In this document: piece after piece, positions 8,769 through 14,660 of the stretch | Layout of the letters: each line of letters begins with the position of its first letter | How positions within the stretch are numbered: position 1 is the stretch's first letter | Assembly (NCBI GenBank): GCA_900766785.1 | Contig: CAAFWT010000212.1 | Span: 1-14,660 of the forward strand | Reading direction: 5' to 3' | Length of the DNA: 14,660 nucleotides | Source of the DNA: an uncultured Paraprevotella sp. | Lineage (GTDB): Bacteria; Bacteroidota; Bacteroidia; Bacteroidales; Bacteroidaceae | Made by a program: the position numbers and the translations under genes | The notes under the pieces: model-generated | What the model saw: only the letters and a program-made list of their open reading frames with translations | Database searches by the model: none | What the model was told of the DNA's origin: nothing

Positions 8769-8799
8769 CAAAGATAAGAAGAATAGTGTTATCAACAAC
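8769..8799 (-). promoter_or_regulatory. Putative promoter of the M60 peptidase unit
   Basis: On the minus strand TATCTTTG (8769-8776) fits the Bacteroidetes -7 box TAnnTTTG, and GTTG (8796-8799) lies 19 bases upstream as a near -33 element. The predicted start falls about 25 bases before the ATG at 8737. Two inverted repeats overlap or bracket these boxes: ACGGCAA 8765-8771 with TTGCCGT 8819-8825, and CAACAAC 8793-8799 with GTTGTTG 8815-8821. They could be a regulator site. Confidence 0.6.
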
Positions 8800-8971
8800 A
8801 CGGAAGGAATGAAAGTTGTTGCCGTCTGGACGTTTTTTATTATATATAATGTATATATAGAGTGAAAGAAAAGGTAGTAATAGATTCAAAAATGTCCTAT
8901 TGGTCTACTACTCTGAAAGGACTCTCTGGGAGTGGCTTTCTCTAATATGATATAAATATGGTATTAACAGA

Positions 8972-9005
8972 GGAAGCCCACCTTAAGAATCTAAGGCGGG
9001 CTTCC
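8972..9005 (-). terminator. Hairpin terminator after the F5/8C gene
   Basis: A 14-bp stem (8972-8985 with 8992-9005) closes a 6-base loop, 68 bases past the stop at 9074. In minus-strand RNA all 14 pairs form, one as a G-U wobble; in plus-strand RNA the same position is an A-C mismatch, so the structure favours the minus direction. The following TCTGTTAAT is only weakly T-rich, so termination strength is uncertain. Confidence 0.6.
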
Positions 9006-9073
9006 CTTTTCAATAGTTTAAGAGAATCCGGTTTTCTGCGCTGACTCTCCAGTTATGACTTTCTGCGCTTGGC

Positions 9074-12000
9074 TTATTTGACCATAACTTTAGCTCCACC
9101 GATGATGTAGAGTCCACGCCCCATGGCCTTGATGTCATTCAGCGTGCCATTCTTCTTCATCAGCTTTCCGTCGGTGGTGTAGATGTCACCGCTATGGCTG
9201 AGTACGTTGGTGATATTCTCAATGGCATTGGCTCCCTTCTTGAGTGTGATCACCAGGTCATAGTCTGCAGCGTTGAAGTTTTCAATCCAGTTCTCAGAAG
9301 GTACGATGTAACCAGTGTTGGCGCTGATGTCACGTGTGCAATCAGTGTACTCTTCACCGCTGGCCTCTTCGAAGTGATTTCCTTCCTGTGCAAAGTTGCC
9401 ACCGGCTACCACTACGTTGATGTCTGGATCCACCCATGCATAAGCATATGTACCGTGAATACCGCCTACAGAGTCAGGTTCTGCAGCAAACTCAGTTCCT
9501 GTGAGGGTGAGTCTCTCAAACTCCTTCTCTATCTCCTTGTCAAATGCGGTAGTGTCGCCATTCAGATAGAGTACAGGCTGACCAGCCTTGGCTTCGTCTA
9601 TTGCATTGAATGCAAGGCTGATTTCGTCATCGCCGATAGATGCACCCTTATACTCGAAGAGCTCGCCTTCTGATACCTTGAATCCTGTGGCATAGCACCA
9701 TATGCGCATACTGTTGGGCAGGACATTGATCTTGATGGCTTCTGCTACGTCATCTCCTTCGTCGAAGTCGCCTATGGGCTCAATGAGCAATGCGCTGTTG
9801 CTGCTTATTTCTGTTGCACTCCATGTAACCAGCGTGTGGCCTGCATTCTGTGCGTGCAGATAGATGGGATCATCGTAGAGCTCCTCGCCCTTCAGGTTAC
9901 GGGTGTGGATGAGAACTTTGCCCAGACCGCAGGGCTTCACGTCAAACAAACCAGGAGTGAGGCCGAGGCTTACGTTGCCACCTCTACCTGCAGAACCCAC
10001 ATACAATCCACTCTTGTGCTGGATGTAGTATGCACCATCGCCTGCATCCACAAAGCGGAAGGCGAGCTGGTCCATGCTGGTGATATCATCTTCGCTGACA
10101 AAGCGGAGTATCTGGCTGATACCTACCTCCTCCAGAGAGTTGAAGAGCTCCAGATGTGAAGCATCACCGTCTTCTATATGGTTGGCGGGAGCGAGCCGGT
10201 TTCCATAGAGGTCACCCAGTGTGGCGTTCACCACGTTGTCTTTTCCCCATCCGTTGTTGTCGTAATTCTCCTCAGAATCGAAGTAGATGGAGTACCACTT
10301 GCCGGTTTCTACCTTATTGGCAGACTCCTCTATGCCATTGGCGGCTTCAGTAATCTGGGCAATGTAGTTGTCGGTCTTCTCTTGGGTGTATGCACCGCTC
10401 TTGAGGTATGCAGTGGCTTCAGTAATCAGGTTGTTCAGTACGTCGCCATTGCTGCCCTCGGGCCATTGTCCGGGGTTGGTACCGATTACCACGAACTTGG
10501 TTGCGTCCTTGTTTGCATTGATGGTGTTGGCCAGTTCTGTGGGATCAACAAGTGCGCTGATGAATGCATTTACAGCACTCTCAAGTTCCTTGTAGTCATC
10601 CATAGTCAGTTCTTCCGTGTTCATCTCTGCTGCTTTTGCCAATACAGTCTCCAGGTTGGTACGTACTTCACCCATCTGAGAGTATTGGGTCTGTCCGTCG
10701 ATGACTGTGGGATAGAGCTGGAATTGTGCCATGTGGGCATATCCTCGTGTGGTGGTGATTTGTGAGCCAGCAGTATCATCGATGTAGAAACGCAGATACT
10801 GATAGTTGCTGGCCGTAAAGAGGTTGCTTGTCACCTCTGTCTGTCCGCTTGTCCATGGGGTGTTCAGAGTTTCCAGCAGAGTCCAGCTTTCTTCTGTTTC
10901 ATCATTCAATGCGGCTTCATTCTCGGCACCATAAACAGTCATCACTGTGATATGGTCATTCTGAGCCGATGTTCTGCGTGCTATGTATGCTTGCAGCAAA
11001 ACACCTTCGGACACGGGTTCATCCAGTGCTACCTGGAAATAATGTGTGTGACCAGGAACTGTGCTGGCCCAACTGCTGTGCCAATAAGTAGCGCTGTTGC
11101 CATCAAACAGGTTGTCGAATGATGCACCATCGGGCTCATCGTCTGCAGAGCATGTGAATGGGCTTGAGAACTGCTCTCCGCGGTTCAGCAGCCCCTCGCC
11201 GTGTGAGGTAATATAAGAATCGTCCTTTGACACGGCAATGGCAGAGTCGGCACGAGCCACCAAAGCCTGATAGTTGAGTACCAGCTGTTCGTGGTTCTTA
11301 TAAGGAGCATAATCCTCCACGAGCTTGGCTACTGTCTCGTCATCCACGGGCTCCAGTATCCACTGGCTGGCATCTGCATCATTGCCATCAGTCCATCCTA
11401 CAACATTACCATTGACTCCCTTACCCGAGTTGTGTCCTCCACAATGCAGGTAGTTGTAGGCATTACCGCCCTGAGGCTTGAAGGAGAGTACCACCTTGCC
11501 CTCTTCATTACGCTTGATGAACATGAAAGACATGGTCATATCGCTCTCGGGATCAAGTGTGCCCACGGTACTTGTGGGACAGGTGTTGATAATGCCGTCT
11601 GTGGCAATGTTCATTACCTGAATAGAGTCCTTGCCCACGTTGGTCACCTTCCACAGATAGCGGCAGTCTGTTTCGTCCAGATTGTCCCACTTCAGCTGCT
11701 TGGTGTCCAGGGTGGCATACATAGCCTTGATGGGATGGGTCTCTATGGTCTCTGTGATATCCTCGTTGGTTTCGGGGTCCTGACCGATGATGTTGGTGAT
11801 GCTGTTGGTCCATACCTTAGCGCTCACGATGCGATAGTTGCCATTGGTGATTACCAGAGGCACCAGTTTTGACTGGATGTATGCCCATCCCTCATCGATG
11901 GCATCCAGCTCAGCCTGGATCTCTTCGTTGGTAATATCAGGGTACTTGCTGTCCAGAATGTCAAATGCCTTCTGTACGTGTCCCAGCCATGCATTGAATT

Positions 12001-12703
12001 CCTCATCGGTAACGTCATACTGGCCAATCTCAGAACCTCTGTCCAGGAAACCGTCACGTCCCTCCAGATACTGCTCATAGAGGGTCAGTCTTTCGTTGAG
12101 CTCGATATCCAACAGGTCTCGTTCGCTGAGGTCCTCCAGGTTCACGGCAAAGATGGTCCAGTCGTTGTTGCCACCAGAAGTCTCCACTCTGCCAGTTCCC
12201 CAAGGAGCCAGGTCGGCGCCCTTACCGTTGTTGTCGATGATGCTTCCCATATCTGCCACGTTGAAGGCGAAATGTGCGGGCTCATCGTTGATAAGGTAGG
12301 CATTGAAGGAAGCTGCATTGCCAGCATTCTCTGTGGTGAAGAGGTTATCTCTCATCCAGTTGCCTGTACCAAACTGAATCTTGTATTGGTTCTCAATATC
12401 CGTAGAGATAAACCGTACAAGCAAATTAGCACGTGCAGAGGCTAAATCACCGTCCTTGATAATGGTCTCATCGATGCCGTTTGACATACGAACGCGGCGG
12501 TCCGAACAGTTGTCGTCCTGCCAATAACCACCTCCGTTACGCTTGTTGTACACCAGATACCATTGCGTATCGGGAGTGAGCGTCTCTGCGGCTTCTCCGA
12601 TATACACTGCCTTCAGGTTCAGTTCTTCCAGTTGTGCCAACGCAGGCAAACTGAAGACAGCCATGAAGAACATTGCAATTAAACAAGTAAGCTTTCTGTT
12701 CAT
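9074..12703 (-). CDS. Large secreted F5/8C-domain protein with trefoil-like modules, no recognised catalytic domain
   Basis: The 1209-residue product has a signal peptide ending LPALA|Q (residue 23). In order: a trefoil-like module (about 30-195, TQWYLVYN to NDWTIFAVNLEDLSE); a helical acidic stretch (about 195-285); a second trefoil-like module (about 285-465) ending NVVGWTDG and ASQWILEPV; an F5/8 type C/CBM32-like sandwich (about 505-665) with FDNLFDGNSATYWHSSW and a closing YLRFYIDD to AQFQLYP; a FIVAR-like helical part (about 675-800); a third trefoil-like module from GKWYSIYFD; and a C-terminal tail (IYTTDGK, then GLYIIGGAK). No HEXXH or obvious glycosidase motif is visible. The trefoil-like modules are related to those of the neighbouring M60 peptidase, suggesting a binding partner for glycoprotein or cell-surface glycan. 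It appears to be a single-gene transcript with its own promoter and terminator. Confidence 0.78.
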   Translation of the reverse strand: MNRKLTCLIAMFFMAVFSLPALAQLEELNLKAVYIGEAAETLTPDTQWYLVYNKRNGGGYWQDDNCSDRRVRMSNGIDETIIKDGDLASARANLLVRFISTDIENQYKIQFGTGNWMRDNLFTTENAGNAASFNAYLINDEPAHFAFNVADMGSIIDNNGKGADLAPWGTGRVETSGGNNDWTIFAVNLEDLSERDLLDIELNERLTLYEQYLEGRDGFLDRGSEIGQYDVTDEEFNAWLGHVQKAFDILDSKYPDITNEEIQAELDAIDEGWAYIQSKLVPLVITNGNYRIVSAKVWTNSITNIIGQDPETNEDITETIETHPIKAMYATLDTKQLKWDNLDETDCRYLWKVTNVGKDSIQVMNIATDGIINTCPTSTVGTLDPESDMTMSFMFIKRNEEGKVVLSFKPQGGNAYNYLHCGGHNSGKGVNGNVVGWTDGNDADASQWILEPVDDETVAKLVEDYAPYKNHEQLVLNYQALVARADSAIAVSKDDSYITSHGEGLLNRGEQFSSPFTCSADDEPDGASFDNLFDGNSATYWHSSWASTVPGHTHYFQVALDEPVSEGVLLQAYIARRTSAQNDHITVMTVYGAENEAALNDETEESWTLLETLNTPWTSGQTEVTSNLFTASNYQYLRFYIDDTAGSQITTTRGYAHMAQFQLYPTVIDGQTQYSQMGEVRTNLETVLAKAAEMNTEELTMDDYKELESAVNAFISALVDPTELANTINANKDATKFVVIGTNPGQWPEGSNGDVLNNLITEATAYLKSGAYTQEKTDNYIAQITEAANGIEESANKVETGKWYSIYFDSEENYDNNGWGKDNVVNATLGDLYGNRLAPANHIEDGDASHLELFNSLEEVGISQILRFVSEDDITSMDQLAFRFVDAGDGAYYIQHKSGLYVGSAGRGGNVSLGLTPGLFDVKPCGLGKVLIHTRNLKGEELYDDPIYLHAQNAGHTLVTWSATEISSNSALLIEPIGDFDEGDDVAEAIKINVLPNSMRIWCYATGFKVSEGELFEYKGASIGDDEISLAFNAIDEAKAGQPVLYLNGDTTAFDKEIEKEFERLTLTGTEFAAEPDSVGGIHGTYAYAWVDPDINVVVAGGNFAQEGNHFEEASGEEYTDCTRDISANTGYIVPSENWIENFNAADYDLVITLKKGANAIENITNVLSHSGDIYTTDGKLMKKNGTLNDIKAMGRGLYIIGGAKVMVK

Positions 12704-12810
12704 AGTGTAAATTGTTAATTGAAAAAATGGTATATTATAGATTTGATAATTAAATGTCGCTAATCTGATTTGTGTGGAACAATATCACCTCTGATAAGAA
12801 AATTACGTTG

Positions 12811-12818
12811 CAAATGTA
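12811..12818 (-). promoter_or_regulatory. Putative -7 box for the F5/8C gene
   Basis: On the minus strand TACATTTG matches TAnnTTTG and is followed by C, as is common in Bacteroidales promoters. No good TTTG lies 19-21 bases upstream, so the -33 part is weak. The implied 5' leader is about 100 nt and AT-rich. Confidence 0.45.
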
Positions 12819-12933
12819 TGACATAAAATGAGTTCTATTCGGATGCTTTTCTAAGATTTATCTTATGGTTTAACTTTAATTAACTGATAAGGCAAGCTTG
12901 CAGGCGATGTCTGCTTGTTTTTTCTCTCTTTGC

Positions 12934-12964
12934 TTTGATTCTTTTAGGTAAATGGCTAATTTTG
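12934..12964 (+). promoter_or_regulatory. Putative promoter of the methyltransferase-like/adenosyltransferase pair
   Basis: TTTG at 12934-12937, a 19-base spacer, then TAATTTTG at 12957-12964 is a full match to the Bacteroidetes TTTG-N19-TAnnTTTG consensus. The predicted start near 12970 gives a leader of about 70 nt before the ATG at 13041. Confidence 0.65.
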
Positions 12965-13040
12965 TGGAAGGAACCGGACTGGCGTGCAGCCTTACACCGA
13001 GTCTCCTGAATGATGGTATCAAGAAGAATTGAATCGGTCC

Positions 13041-13568
13041 ATGAACATGCTGGATAATCCTGTGGTGTGGCTTTTCCGTTTCCGTCATCGTTGCGGATAC
13101 GGAGTCCATTCTCCATTTGCTTTCCGTTTCCTGACCGATGTGGTGTATGAGCGTACGCCCTTTTATGCTTATGCCGAATTGGATGGCCGTCTGCCCTGGA
13201 CTCATCGCATGCGTCGCAGGAAGGGACTTCACCTCTTGCTTAGGTTGGCCAACTGGTTGCAGCCTGCTCTTGTGGTGGTTCCCGAGGATGCCCTCTATGC
13301 ACGTGTCTATCTTCAGGCTGGCTGTCAAAAGGCCCAAATGCTGACGGAGATGTCTGCTGATGGGGCTGATATGGTCTTGATTCATGAGCCCGATGACCGG
13401 GTGGCCTCCAGGATACGTGCGGGTGGAATACTTGTGATGGACAGACTGCAATCACATCGGGAGTGGTTTGCCAATCTGCCCGCAACTCTTACCTTCGACT
13501 TGTATGACGTGGGTGTGGCCATCTATGACAATCGTTTCCAAAAGCAACATTTTATTGTGAATTTCTGA
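13041..13568 (+). CDS. Shortened SAM-methyltransferase-like protein, SAM site apparently degenerate
   Basis: The product has 175 residues from the ATG at 13041. The frame stays open to a TTG at 13029, but an ATG (13041, or 13047) fits better and puts NPVVWLFRFRHR near the N-terminus. GYGVHSPFAF (19-28) matches the H-G-x-H-S-P-F-x-F signature that I know from a Bacteroidetes class I methyltransferase family. The end, DLYDVGVAIYDNRFQKQHF, matches that family's last two strands (typically DLFxxGI...KQHF). Those proteins usually have about 240-260 residues with a glycine-rich motif I; here the middle is short and I find no GxGxG-like loop, only LQPALVVVPEDA at the place expected for strand 1. It may be a non-enzymatic relative. 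Its stop overlaps the start of the adenosyltransferase gene by one base (TGATG), suggesting coupled translation. Confidence 0.65.
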   Translation: MNMLDNPVVWLFRFRHRCGYGVHSPFAFRFLTDVVYERTPFYAYAELDGRLPWTHRMRRRKGLHLLLRLANWLQPALVVVPEDALYARVYLQAGCQKAQMLTEMSADGADMVLIHEPDDRVASRIRAGGILVMDRLQSHREWFANLPATLTFDLYDVGVAIYDNRFQKQHFIVNF

Positions 13569-14125
13569 TGAAAAAGAGCAATGTATATACTCGGACAGGT
13601 GACCAGGGACAAACATCTTTGGCCGATGGGTCACGCATAAGCAAGTTTGACGTCCGACTGGATAGTTATGGAGAAATAGATGAACTGAACAGCTATGTGG
13701 GGCTGCTTGTCTCTCTCGTTAGGGAAGAGCGGGTCCGTGAAATGCTTCTGGACGTTCAGCGTACCCTTTTTGTTGTAGGTGCTCTGCTTGCGATGCCTCC
13801 CAAGGGAGAGAAAACATCCACCTGCGTGCTGACCAAGGATCATGTGAGTAATCTGGAACACTATATCGACAGTCTGCATGAGGGACTGCCTGCTTGGCGA
13901 GGCTTTACTCTCCCTGGCGGATGTATATCCGCTTGTCAGGCACAGATTTGCAGAACCGTATGCCGAAGGGCAGAGCGCAGGATATGCCTGCTATCCCAGC
14001 AGGAAGGAGAAGTGGATTCCTGTCTCCTGGCCTATGTCAATCGCTTGAGTGATATGTTTTACGTTTTGGCTCTCTATCTAAACAATCAAGAGGGAGTGGA
14101 AGAAATTTTCTGGTCTGCAAGGTAG
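13568..14125 (+). CDS. PduO-type ATP:cob(I)alamin adenosyltransferase
   Basis: This cytoplasmic enzyme transfers the adenosyl group of ATP to cob(I)alamin (or a cobinamide/cobyrinate precursor) to make coenzyme B12. The 185 residues match the usual PduO/MMAB size. The ATP-binding N-terminus YTRTGDQGQTSLADG (7-21) is followed by K26 and by YGEIDELNS (34-42). The C-terminal half has the hallmark R129-TVCRRAER (129-137) and YVNRLSDMFYVLALY (156-170), which build the nucleotide and corrinoid sites of the trimeric helical bundle. It is coupled to the methyltransferase-like gene upstream. No B12 riboswitch is visible ahead of the pair, and no B12-dependent enzyme lies in the window. Bacteroidales commonly need adenosyl-B12 for methylmalonyl-CoA mutase. 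Confidence 0.93.
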   Translation: MKKSNVYTRTGDQGQTSLADGSRISKFDVRLDSYGEIDELNSYVGLLVSLVREERVREMLLDVQRTLFVVGALLAMPPKGEKTSTCVLTKDHVSNLEHYIDSLHEGLPAWRGFTLPGGCISACQAQICRTVCRRAERRICLLSQQEGEVDSCLLAYVNRLSDMFYVLALYLNNQEGVEEIFWSAR

Positions 14126-14143
14126 ATTATGAAGAAATAGTTG

Positions 14144-14151
14144 TATATTTG
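14144..14151 (+). promoter_or_regulatory. Putative -7 box of the DUF2795-like gene
   Basis: TATATTTG followed by C fits TAnnTTTG. It lies in the 76-base gap after the adenosyltransferase stop, giving a leader of about 45 nt. No clear -33 TTTG is present at the usual distance, so read-through from the upstream genes may also contribute. Confidence 0.55.
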
Positions 14152-14201
14152 CGCCCCGAAAATTGGAATTAAGCGTTTAATATATAATTATTTAATACAC
14201 T

Positions 14202-14423
14202 ATGTACTGGACATTGGAATTGGCTTCTCGCCTGGATGATGCGCCCTGGCCAGCAACCAAGGAGGAGCTTATTGATTATGCCACCCGCAGTGGCGCTCCC
14301 ATGGAGGTAATTGAGAACCTGTCTGAGATAGAGGACGAGGGTGAGGTATATGAGACTATAGAGGACATTTGGCCCGATTATCCTTCAAAGGAGGATTTCC
14401 TCTTCAACGAGGACGAATATTAA
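14202..14423 (+). CDS. Small acidic DUF2795-like protein
   Basis: The 73-residue protein begins MYWTLELASRLDDAPWPATKEELIDYA and resembles the DUF2795-type small proteins that are common and strongly conserved in Bacteroidales (family recognised from memory). The first half suggests a small helical fold. The second half is extremely acidic (NLSEIEDEGEVYETIEDIW, then FLFNEDEY): I count 22 Asp/Glu against 4 Lys/Arg in the whole protein. No function is established. Surface charge of this kind would suit binding to a basic partner such as a ribosomal or nucleic-acid-binding protein, but this is speculation. It has its own promoter box and is followed by a strong terminator. Confidence 0.85.
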   Translation: MYWTLELASRLDDAPWPATKEELIDYATRSGAPMEVIENLSEIEDEGEVYETIEDIWPDYPSKEDFLFNEDEY

Positions 14424-14440
14424 GGCTTACGTCTAAGCCT
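14423..14440 (+). repeat. Small hairpin at the stop of the DUF2795-like gene
   Basis: AGGCTTA (14423-14429) and TAAGCCT (14434-14440) form a perfect 7-bp stem with a CGTC loop, beginning at the last base of the stop codon. No T-run follows, so it is more likely an mRNA 3'-end structure than the terminator itself. Confidence 0.45.
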
Positions 14441-14449
14441 AAACAAATT

Positions 14450-14498
14450 AACACCAGCGAGATGAACAACAACCACTTGTCCGTCTCGCTGGTGTTTT
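14450..14498 (+). terminator. Hairpin terminator, possibly bidirectional
   Basis: A perfect 13-bp stem pairs AACACCAGCGAGA (14450-14462) with TCTCGCTGGTGTT (14484-14496) and runs into TTTTA. The 21-base loop can itself form a short ACAA/TTGT stem. It ends the plus-strand DUF2795-like transcript. In the minus direction the stem is followed by AATTTGTTTAG, so it may also stop the converging gene at the right edge. Confidence 0.8.
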
Positions 14499-14540
14499 AT
14501 AGCGGATTATCAGATATTCCATGGAGACTACCATGAGCCC

Positions 14541-14660
14541 TTATGGTGAGCCTTTCCTCGCTATTCTCTTATCCAGAATAGGACTGATGATTTCGGTGTC
14601 AGTTTTGCCCATCTCAGACGCAAGTACTGCCATCCGCTCCTGCAAGTACTTGCAACCGTC
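14541..14660 (-). CDS. C-terminal fragment of an unrecognised protein
   Basis: The minus strand is open from the window edge to a TAA at 14541-14543, encoding 39 residues that end IISPILDKRIARKGSP. The visible part is mostly helical, with mixed charge and no membrane segment. I do not recognise the family. Coding is supported by normal amino-acid composition and by its position converging on the terminator at 14450-14498, but the fragment is short. Confidence 0.45.
   Translation of the reverse strand, partial: DGCKYLQERMAVLASEMGKTDTEIISPILDKRIARKGSP

Larger units (their letters stand above)
8738..9073. other. Intergenic region between the F5/8C gene and the peptidase unit
   Basis: These 336 bases hold the terminator hairpin of the upstream gene, an AT-rich stretch (8831-8862), nested inverted repeats and the peptidase promoter. 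A 10-bp direct repeat, TTTCTGCGCT, occurs at 9033-9042 and 9060-9069. I see no open frame that looks coding. Confidence 0.6.
12704..13040. other. Divergent intergenic region
   Basis: This AT-rich region of about 337 bases separates the minus-strand F5/8C gene from the plus-strand methyltransferase-like gene. It holds one promoter for each direction (12811-12818 and 12934-12964). I find no terminator, RNA gene or convincing small reading frame in it. Confidence 0.55.

Noticed and set aside
13029..13040. TTG start giving four more residues to the methyltransferase-like protein
   Set aside because: An in-frame ATG at 13041 fits the family N-terminus, and TTG starts are rare.
12876..13451. A 191-residue minus-strand frame opposite the methyltransferase-like gene
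   Set aside because: The plus strand carries family motifs at both ends and a full consensus promoter; the minus frame has low-complexity, His/Gln-rich content typical of antisense translation.
12966..13567. Cobalamin riboswitch ahead of the adenosyltransferase
   Set aside because: The leader before the first gene is only about 70 nt and I see no B12-box-like sequence; the adenosyltransferase itself has no leader because it overlaps the previous gene.
1..14660. CRISPR array, insertion sequence or prophage
   Set aside because: No regularly spaced repeats, transposase or integrase frames, or terminal inverted repeats were found; composition looks even across the window.

Overview
The window looks like a chromosomal segment of a gut- or host-associated Bacteroidales bacterium, most likely Prevotellaceae. 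The evidence is the promoter style (TAnnTTTG boxes, with TTTG or a near match about 19 bases upstream of several), the lack of Shine-Dalgarno sequences, typical Bacteroidales families (DUF6057-like membrane protein, 73-residue acidic DUF2795-like protein, HSPF-type methyltransferase relative), and large secreted proteins ending in a short 'GLYI(V/I)xGxK' tail. The genus is inferred; nothing here fixes it.

Minus strand, read right to left. A lone gene (12703-9074) encodes a 1209-residue secreted protein with an F5/8C (discoidin-like) domain and ricin/trefoil-like modules but no catalytic domain that I can recognise. It ends at a 14-bp hairpin. A new promoter at 8769-8799 then starts a tight four-gene unit: a 1392-residue M60-family metallopeptidase with HEMGH (putative mucin/O-glycoprotein protease), a DUF6057-like membrane protein overlapping it by ATGA, a lipoprotein with a CVNCH haem-c motif and a beta-propeller 7 bases further on, and nagB (glucosamine-6-phosphate deaminase) 56 bases after that. 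The unit ends at a strong hairpin (463-499). Beyond it come a tRNA-Leu(UAG) with its own promoter and the 5' end of a secreted protein resembling GH127-type (DUF1680) glycosidases, cut by the window edge.

Plus strand, divergent from the F5/8C gene. A clear promoter (TTTG-N19-TAATTTTG) drives a shortened methyltransferase-like protein, which overlaps by one base a PduO-type cob(I)alamin adenosyltransferase. A small, very acidic DUF2795-like gene with its own promoter follows, then a hairpin terminator. At the right edge the C-terminal 39 residues of an unrecognised minus-strand protein converge on that terminator.

How it may fit together: the M60 peptidase and the F5/8C protein share homologous non-catalytic modules, so they probably act on the same kind of extracellular glycoprotein. 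NagB would channel the released amino sugars, after phosphorylation and deacetylation, into fructose-6-phosphate. The membrane protein and haem lipoprotein between them have no known role, and together with the peptidase they are the most interesting part of the window.
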